Assembly: GCA_026770585.1 (NCBI GenBank)
Contig: MU647363.1
Coordinates: 64,964-81,563 of the forward strand
Source of the DNA: Baffinella frigidus
Lineage: Eukaryota; Cryptophyceae; Cryptomonadales; Baffinellaceae
Length of the DNA stretch: 16,600 nucleotides
Direction of reading: 5' to 3'
The number at the start of each line of letters is the position of its first letter. Position 1 is the stretch's first letter. The notes beneath the pieces were generated by a model. That model was given only the letters and a program-made list of their open reading frames with translations. It was not told the origin of the DNA and did not search any database. Of the stretch, positions 13,901 through 16,600 are shown piece by piece. The position numbers were made by a program, and so were the translations under genes.

Positions 13901-15593
13901 AACCCCAAACCCTAAACCCTAAACCCTAAACCACGAACGCCAAACCCCGAACGCCAAACCCCAAACCCCAAACCCTAAACCCTCAACCCTAAACCACGGG
14001 CAGGTGATTGCAGACAACGAAGCAGGACTACTGTTCAAGAACAAGCGGGACAGAAAGGTCGCCCCCCCACGCCAGAGGCTTGGAAGCACAGCCACGGGTG
14101 CAGCAAGGACAAAGCGGACTCCGAAGGGGGTTTGAATAACCCCTAAGCGATAAGACCTAGGACCCTACGGTAGGCAACCCGTAGGGGCATAGGGGGGTTC
14201 CTACGGACAGAAAGGTTGCTACCAAGTGATAAAGGTTTCGCTGCCGTGTTGGTAATATTACAGATTTCTCTGCCGGGTTGGTACCACGCCAGAGGCTTGG
14301 AAGAGGGTCGCCAAAAGTCAATTCCTTCTGAGGGCAGTGCTTTTCAAAAGTCAAACGGTCCTAGATATCTAGGACTTGAAAAAATTAACCCCCACCTCCA
14401 ATCTGGCGTGGCAGGTGATCCACGTAGACCCGACCACCAACCCTCACGGCTTGGGCAAATCGACGATTTTCGATTTCCCGATTTCAAGGGGAATTGGAGT
14501 CGTTGAAGTCGGATTCCGACTTCAACCCCCTTGAAATCCCGAATCGAAAATCGTCGATTTGCCCACGCCGTGAGGGTTGGTGGGAAGTCGCTGCATGCCG
14601 TGTTGGGAATATTCCAGATTTCTCTGCCGTGTTGGTAGTAACAATCGTCTCTCTCGCCGGGCAGGTGATGGAGAGAGATTTAATTTCGGACCAAGACAGA
14701 ATCTGTCCCGCTATCTTAGGCTCCCCACGCAGAAGATAAGGGTGTATATGCTATTTTAGGCATACAATGATGCTATCTTACGCCTTTTCATCAGGACAGA
14801 TTCTGGTATGGTCCGAGATGAGATTGATAATCTATAGCCAAACAACCAGCGTCAGCGCCGCACATGCTCGACGCATTGTGCCACTACTGTATCCCGTGTC
14901 GACCGCTCATACGAGCATTCTCCGGATGGATTCTAACTCCACCTCCTACCGCACCGGGGGCTTATTTTTCTCTGCCGTGCTGGTAGTAACAATCGTCTCT
15001 CTTGCCTCACAGGTGATCAACGTAGACCCGAAGTCGCTGCCCGGCGACAACTCCCGCCGCATCGAGATCAAGACCCACGAGTACCTTCAGGTTGCGAGCC
15101 CCCCCCCCCCCTGAACCTCCTGAACCTGGGGTGTGCTCACCACGCCAGAGTGTTGGAGGGGGTTGGATGTTTTCAACCGTGTCAGGACACGGTTGTAGAC
15201 TTTTGAAAAGCACTGCCTTGAAAGGGGATTGACTTTTGACGACCCCTTCCAAGACTCTGGCGTAGCAGGCTGTCCGGACCTCAAGGATACAGGGGTACCT
15301 CGCTCATAAGAAACCGCCTCCCCCTAGGACCCAACAGTAGGCCTATGCCCAGGGTCCTACGGTGGTCCTAGGGGGGGGGGGGGGGTTCTTATGAGCGAGG
15401 TACCCCTGTACGCTGACGCGCCGACCTACGACTGTTAACTAAACAGGCCGTTTTTTTTCTGGTACACGCTCGCCCTGGTTTGATGACTGTCCGTCCCGGT
15501 TCCCGGTGCAAAAAAAACGACCCGGTTTACTCAACCGTCCCGCACCGCCTGCAGGTCGTGATCTACGACCACGTCACGCGCCGCAAGACGTGA
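8789..15593 (+). CDS. CFAP299: Cilia- and flagella-associated protein 299 (9 exons, complete)
   Basis: The exons are 8789-8866, 9213-9358, 10271-10371, 11255-11315, 11902-11977, 13464-13535, 14004-14057, 15013-15090 and 15555-15593 (stop TGA). All eight introns are GT-AG and every phase joins, giving 705 bases and 234 residues; the human protein (C4orf22, DUF4464 family) is about the same length. Family hallmarks in order are [12 protein letters not shown] (15-26), [21 protein letters not shown] (33-53, split by no intron), [12 protein letters not shown] (56-67), [20 protein letters not shown] (113-132), DLSYYNWE (158-165), [18 protein letters not shown] (179-196), [11 protein letters not shown] (200-210) and the C-terminal [16 protein letters not shown]299 is a conserved protein of motile cilia with no known enzymatic activity. 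The exons are GC-rich and intact, while introns make up about 90% of the gene and consist largely of foldback elements, telomere-like arrays and decoy exon copies. Exon 2 would read into a stop at 9360-9362, but the donor GTAGCC at 9359 removes it and restores AAG with exon 3. The start codon is the least certain part. Confidence 0.93.
9013..9195 (+). repeat. Purine-rich (GA/GGGA) tract in CFAP299 intron 1
   Basis: GAGAGAGAGAGGGAGGGAGG and G runs fill about 9090-9190, ending about 20 bases before the exon 2 acceptor (GGCGCAG). The rest of intron 1 (8867-9212) is ordinary GC-rich sequence and is the only intron without a clear inserted element. Confidence 0.6.
9359..9771. repeat. CFAP299 intron 2, first part, with a TAA microsatellite
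   Basis: 9359-9720 is mostly unique. It contains a small palindrome CATGTATGTATGTACATACATA at about 9550-9571, and (TAA)n at 9731-9764. No exon is seen. Confidence 0.5.
9788..9860 (+). pseudogene. Decoy copy 1 of CFAP299 exon 3
   Basis: Preceded by CAG like the real acceptor, it matches exon 3 (10271-10340) for about 70 bases. An extra AC inside AAAGAC(AC)CTCTCG shifts the frame, which then reaches a stop within the tail. It lacks the last 31 bases of the exon (AEREDLVRN) and the donor. Confidence 0.85.
10038..10109 (+). pseudogene. Decoy copy 2 of CFAP299 exon 3
   Basis: Same structure as copy 1, with acceptor CTCCCAG, the same two-base AC insertion and the same missing 3' end. Shared errors show that one decoy was copied from the other. 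Confidence 0.85.
10372..10612 (+). repeat. Telomere-like array at the start of CFAP299 intron 3 (CCCTCAA, then CCCTAAA/CCCTAGA)
   Basis: It starts ten bases after the exon 3 donor. CCCTCAA heptamers (10381-10470, interrupted twice by CCCTCTGCGCAA) give way to CATAAAT and CCCTAAA/CCCTAGA/CCCTGAA units to 10612. Confidence 0.9.
10640..10813. mobile_element. Foldback family L, copy 1, with preceding family N sequence
   Basis: 10688-10813 ends in ACTCTGGCGTGGCAG. Its inner arm GACCCCTTCGAAGACTCTGG faces the degraded left arm GCAGGAGAGGGTTGGAG. The centre is AACCGCGAATTTCCGCGGTT. 10646-10705 (TTTATGGTACACAGTCTGCC...) resembles 15453-15510 in intron 8. Confidence 0.65.
10939..10997 (+). repeat. 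TA/CA microsatellite in intron 3
   Basis: TATATATA followed by about 24 CA units. Confidence 0.95.
11083..11251 (+). repeat. Telomere-like array at the end of intron 3
   Basis: CCCTAAA, CCATAAA and CCATGAA heptamers end a few bases before the exon 4 acceptor (TACGCCAG at 11254). Confidence 0.9.
11316..11560 (+). repeat. Degenerate telomere-like sequence in intron 4
   Basis: CCCCGAAATCTT-type and CCCTAAACCCTAGG units, degenerate, C-rich on the sense strand, from about ten bases after the exon 4 donor. Confidence 0.7.
11561..11615 (+). pseudogene. Decoy copy of the intron 4 end plus CFAP299 exon 5 start
   Basis: 55 bp match 11882-11936 with two mismatches: CCCTGAAGCAG acceptor then the codons for [11 protein letters not shown]. 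The reading then enters family E and stops almost at once. It marks the left end of a 266-bp insertion. Confidence 0.9.
11617..11726 (+). mobile_element. Repeat family E, copy 2, inside a 266-bp insertion
   Basis: Matches 1824-1934. The remaining 155 bp of the insertion (11727-11881) are unique here and include a TTTTAAAACGGATCC-type short inverted stretch and a C/G run at about 11803-11813. Confidence 0.75.
11978..12285 (+). repeat. TCC/TTC/TCA triplet-rich tract at the start of intron 5
   Basis: From the exon 5 donor (GTATCT) to about 12282 the sense strand is almost pure pyrimidine triplets (TCC, TTC) with two ATC blocks. The long open frames here (poly-Leu, poly-Ser, poly-Arg) are artefacts. 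Confidence 0.95.
12369..12493. mobile_element. Foldback MITE in intron 5 (CATTAAATACATTTAGA arms)
   Basis: TCCTCATTAAATACATTTAGA at about 12393-12414 is complementary to TCTAAATGTATTTAATGAGGA at about 12451-12471. The outer ends GCTGTCTCACTTAATCTGGG and CCAAAGTAAGTGTCTGAGA are imperfectly complementary. CTAGCGCTGTCTC / CTAGCTCTG ends resemble family G. Confidence 0.75.
12515..12676 (+). repeat. Telomere-like array, CCCTAAA, in intron 5
   Basis: The longest canonical run in the window is at about 12590-12650. Both flanks are degenerate. It abuts the first decoy of exon 6. Confidence 0.95.
12686..12744 (+). pseudogene. Decoy copy 1 of CFAP299 exon 6 start
   Basis: After CTCAG, the codons for [13 protein letters not shown] match real exon 6 (13464-13502: [13 protein letters not shown]). 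The copy then continues with AAAATGAGGGATCCAAGCTC instead of the exon 6 end. Confidence 0.85.
12747..12805. mobile_element. Short foldback unit (CCTAGGACCCTACGGTAGG...), copy 1
   Basis: GACCTAGGACCCTACGGTAG GCAACCCGTAGGG pairs partly with GTTCCTACGGA. Three more copies are at 13153-13215, 13382-13440 and 14154-14207. Copies 1-3 each lie just upstream of an exon 6 start (decoy or real). Confidence 0.8.
12839..12897 (+). pseudogene. Decoy copy 2 of CFAP299 exon 6 start
   Basis: After GTCTCAG, KPSDLSY is followed by a TAA-like disruption (CATATAAAAAATGCGAGACG). It has the same AAAATGAGGGATCC tail as copy 1. Confidence 0.85.
12952..13089. mobile_element. Foldback MITE, family K, copy 3
   Basis: The ends CCACACGGTGGACTAC and GAAGCCCACCGTGTGG are inverted repeats. 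Inside are CCTTTCATCAAAAGTCAA and TTTGGTCACGTACCCCCC, as in copies 1 and 2. Confidence 0.85.
13108..13215. mobile_element. GCGGACTTCGAAGGGG segment plus foldback unit, copy 2
   Basis: 13110-13215 matches 14112-14207 along its length (GCGGACTTCGAAGGGGTTTT, AACCCGTAAGCGACAAGACC, then the CCTACGG foldback). Confidence 0.75.
13245..13303 (+). pseudogene. Decoy copy 3 of CFAP299 exon 6 start
   Basis: After [20 protein letters not shown] is the closest decoy to the real exon. It stays open into the shared tail ([15 protein letters not shown]), so it could be read if included by splicing. Confidence 0.85.
13382..13440. mobile_element. Short foldback unit, copy 3, next to real exon 6
   Basis: Same unit as 12747-12805. 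It ends 23 bases before the real exon 6 acceptor (GTTCGCAG at 13463). Confidence 0.8.
13539..13794 (+). mobile_element. 256-bp insertion in intron 6 with AAGTTGAC repeats
   Basis: It is flanked by a 36-bp direct repeat (see 13795-13830). The interior is built of (T)TAAGTTGACGAG / CTTACATGTTCTCT units, repeated about six times in its first half. The second half is unique. No inverted ends. Confidence 0.75.
13795..13830 (+). pseudogene. Decoy copy of CFAP299 exon 6 end plus donor
   Basis: 36 bp match 13503-13538 with a single change. It encodes TSNSTPNFQ followed by GTG, so an intact second 5' splice site is present 292 bases downstream of the real one. Confidence 0.9.
13836..13996 (+). repeat. 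Telomere-like array, CCCTAAA/CCCCAAA, at the end of intron 6
   Basis: About 22 heptamers ending eight bases before the exon 7 acceptor CAG (14001-14003). Confidence 0.95.
14058..14216. mobile_element. Insertion after exon 7: family L fragment plus foldback unit copy 4
   Basis: CACGCCAGAGGCTTGGAAG (14079-14097) is the left end of family L. 14112-14207 matches 13110-13215. The insertion is bracketed by GGACAGAAAGGT at 14048-14059 (exon 7 end plus donor) and 14205-14216. Confidence 0.7.
14222..14283 (+). repeat. Copy of the intron 7 end region (TTTCTCTGCCGxGTTGG)
   Basis: GCTGCCGTGTTGGTAATATT and CAGATTTCTCTGCCGGGTTG recur at 14597-14640. CTCTGCCGTGCTGGTAGTAA (14970-14990) is the version directly before real exon 8. 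Confidence 0.7.
14284..14414. mobile_element. Foldback family L, copy 2, ending in GGCGTGGCAG
   Basis: The left end CCACGCCAGAGGCTTGG and the right end CCAATCTGGCGTGGCAG are inverted repeats. Inside are GCCAAAAGTCAATTCC and AGTGCTTTTCAAAAGTCAAA. The terminal CAG lies directly before a copy of the exon 8 start, exactly where an acceptor would be. Confidence 0.8.
14415..14433 (+). pseudogene. Decoy copy of CFAP299 exon 8 start
   Basis: GTGATCCACGTAGACCCGA differs from the real exon 8 start (15013-15031) by one base (V I N V D P becomes V I H V D P). It is interrupted by a palindrome. After it, AAGTCGCTGC (14584-14593) matches the next ten bases of real exon 8. Confidence 0.8.
14434..14583. mobile_element. 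Long near-perfect palindrome inside the exon 8 decoy
   Basis: The arms CCACCAACCCTCACGGCTTG GGCAAATCGACGATTTTCGA ... GTTGAAGTCGGA and their complement run to GTGAGGGTTGGTGG, about 74 bp each with few mismatches and almost no loop. Confidence 0.9.
14584..14685 (+). repeat. Further copy of the intron 7 end with decoy acceptor
   Basis: 14597-14669 repeats the CTCTGCCGTGTTGGTAGTAA, CAATCGTCTCTCT block and ends GGGCAGGTGATGG. The first six bases after CAG equal the start of exon 8. Confidence 0.8.
14686..14816. mobile_element. Foldback MITE with TCGGACCAAGACAGAATCTG termini
   Basis: The left end TCGGACCAAGACAGAATCTG TCC is complementary, with two mismatches, to the right end GGACAGATTCTGGTATGGTC CGA. 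Inside are GCTATCTTAGG-type inverted stretches. Confidence 0.85.
14822..14923. mobile_element. Dispersed repeat family I, copy 2
   Basis: Nearly identical to 5548-5650 in the intron of the neighbouring minus-strand gene, same orientation relative to the window. Confidence 0.8.
15140..15268. mobile_element. Foldback family L, copy 3, in intron 8
   Basis: The left end CCACGCCAGAGTGTTGGAGG and the right end CTTCCAAGACTCTGGCGTAG CAG. The centre CAACCGTGTCAGGACACGGTTG is a palindrome. It again ends in CAG, followed by unrelated sequence. Confidence 0.85.
15289..15410. mobile_element. Foldback family R, copy 1, in intron 8
   Basis: The ends ACAGGGGTACCTCGCTCATA AGAA and TTCTTATGAGCGAGGTACCC CTGT are perfectly complementary. 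The centre has CCTAGGACC...GGTCCTAGG and a long G run (about 15370-15385). Confidence 0.95.
15453..15554 (+). repeat. Family N sequence and end of intron 8
   Basis: CTGGTACACGCTCGCCCTGG and CTGTCCGTCCCGGTTCCCGG TGC resemble 10646-10705. CTCAACCGTCCCGCACCGCC TGCAG is the exon 9 acceptor. Confidence 0.5.
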
Positions 15594-15972
15594 TCGCGGA
15601 CGCGACGCCGGGTTGCTGACCGTTGCTGACCGCTGGCAGACAAGACCGCGAATTGCTGGCCGTCCGCGTGACCGCACGCGTGACCGCGAAGTAATAACGC
15701 GTCGCGCAGCGTAGCACGTAGGCTCCCGTCGAGAAACAGGCCTCGAAGTGCAAGAGCTGCTCGCAGCAGGCCTGTGTGAGATAGGCCCGCTTCGGGACAG
15801 ATAGGCCCGCCTCGGGGAAAGGCCTGGGATAGGCCCGCCTCGGGATAGATAAGCCCGCCTCAGGATAGATAGGCCCGCTTCGGGAAAGATAGTCCCGTTT
15901 CGGGATAGAGACTTCTCACCTTTTCGCTCCTAATGTAAATGAATTTATTGGATACCCGTTCTTCCAGCCGCG
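15594..15972. other. Region 3' of CFAP299, with GATAGGCCCGCCTCGG tandem repeat
   Basis: 15594-15780 is unique GC-rich sequence, presumably 3' UTR. 15779-15910 holds about six degenerate units of GATAGGCCCGCCTCGGGA. TGTAA at 15934-15938, a polyadenylation motif in green algae, could mark the transcript end, but which signal this organism uses is unknown. Confidence 0.5.
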
Positions 15973-16103
15973 TGTGCAGGGGTACAGGGGTACCCCGCTC
16001 ATAAGAAACCGCCCTCCCCTAGGACCACCATAGCGCCCTAGGCATAGTCCTACTGTAGGGTCCTAGGGAGCCGCAGTTTCTTATGAGCGAGGTACCCCTG
16101 CAC
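15973..16103. mobile_element. Foldback family R, copy 2
   Basis: The ends GTGCAGGGGTACAGGGGTAC CCCGCTCATAAGAA and TTCTTATGAGCGAGGTACCC CTGCAC match copy 1 in intron 8. Confidence 0.95.
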
Positions 16104-16138
16104 CGTCCGAGACCGCTCCTGGGCCTAAGTGAATGTAC

Positions 16139-16219
16139 TTAAGGAGGCTTAAGTGAATCTACGCCGACGTCCTCATAACCTTGCGTCCTTAGATGCCCTT
16201 AGAGCCTACATACCCACAG
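16139..16219 (+). mobile_element. Repeat family D, copy 3, ending in an acceptor-like CAG
   Basis: Full-length match to 1733-1812 and 2000-2080, ending TACCCACAG. The sequence after it is the GC-rich open stretch from 16220. A partial second copy of its start (GCCTAAGTGAATGTAC) lies at about 16121-16136. Confidence 0.8.
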
Positions 16220-16600
16220 CTCCAGCGCTACATGAGCTGCCTCCCCACCGTGGAGAAGGGCGGACCATACGCGCGCCCCTTGTTTGGCATCGGCCCCGCG
16301 TTCTGGATCGGCCCCGCGTTTGGCATCGGCCCCGCGTTCTGGACCGGCCCCGCGTGCGCGAGCTGCCCCGACGCAGGGACGACGGACTGCGCCTTAAGCA
16401 CGACGGGGGCACGCCGCCCGCCGGGCGACAGCTGTCCGGCGCCGGGCGACAGCCGCCCGGCGCCGCCGTTGGCTCCGCCGTTGAGCGAGAGGGCGTGTCT
16501 GTGGGACGCGGGGGAGGGTGCGGGGGAGGGCGGAGCGTCGGTCGGGTGGGTGGAGGGGTCGAGGGGGTGGTGCGTGAGGGTCACGTGCTGCGGAGGGGGG
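16220..16600 (+). CDS. Possible exon of a third, unidentified gene (partial)
   Basis: Directly after the CAG of the family D copy, a plus-strand frame stays open to the window end. It begins LQRYMSCLPTVEKGGPYARP and then has an 18-bp tandem repeat (16284-16352) encoding IGPAFW/IGPAFG/TGPACA, followed by Pro/Ala/Gly-rich low complexity. The first 25 residues look protein-like. The rest may be intron or untranslated sequence. The minus strand is also open here (16584-16228) with N-A-G-P repeats, so strand and extent are uncertain. No family recognised. Confidence 0.3.

Overview
The window looks like nuclear DNA of a flagellated, intron-rich unicellular eukaryote, most likely an alga. Three things point there. 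There is a complete gene for the ciliary protein CFAP299. Its small GC-rich exons are joined by canonical GT-AG introns in consistent phases. There are many interstitial arrays of plant/alga-type telomere-like heptamers (CCCTAAA and the variants CCCTGAA, CCCTCAA, CCCCAAA, CCCGAAA). I see no bacterial gene organisation, rRNA or convincing tRNA. The sequence does not let me place the species.

Layout. Positions 1-8137 appear to hold an unrecognised minus-strand gene that starts at 8137 with a hydrophobic, signal-peptide-like N-terminus and runs off the left edge. Four exons are supported to varying degrees (8137-7754, 5524-5467, 5037-4982, 44-1) and one more is tentative (6129-6047). The last three join in phase. 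About 95% of positions 45-7753 is introns packed with foldback (MITE-like) elements, minisatellites and microsatellites. Positions 8138-8788 form a divergent, presumably bidirectional, promoter region carrying a foldback element at 8621-8729. Positions 8789-15593 carry CFAP299 on the plus strand: nine exons, 705 coding bases, 234 residues, spread over 6.8 kb, so that about 90% is intron. Positions 15594-16219 are intergenic or the 5' part of another gene. From 16220 to the end there is a possible plus-strand exon of a third, unidentified gene.

The main observation is how the introns are built. In both genes, non-homologous insertions (foldbacks, telomere-like arrays, triplet repeats) are bracketed by direct repeats of about 10-70 bp that copy the adjoining exon-intron junction. 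One exon copy stays intact. The other is left as a truncated decoy exon inside the intron, often with its own AG or GT. This is seen for CFAP299 exons 3, 5, 6 (both ends), 7 and 8, and for at least two exons of the minus-strand gene. Two element families (here D and L) end in ...CAG, so that a junction with unrelated sequence falls directly after a potential 3' splice site. Together this resembles an introner-like mode of intron gain and expansion in which junction duplication is the common signature, although the elements themselves belong to many families.
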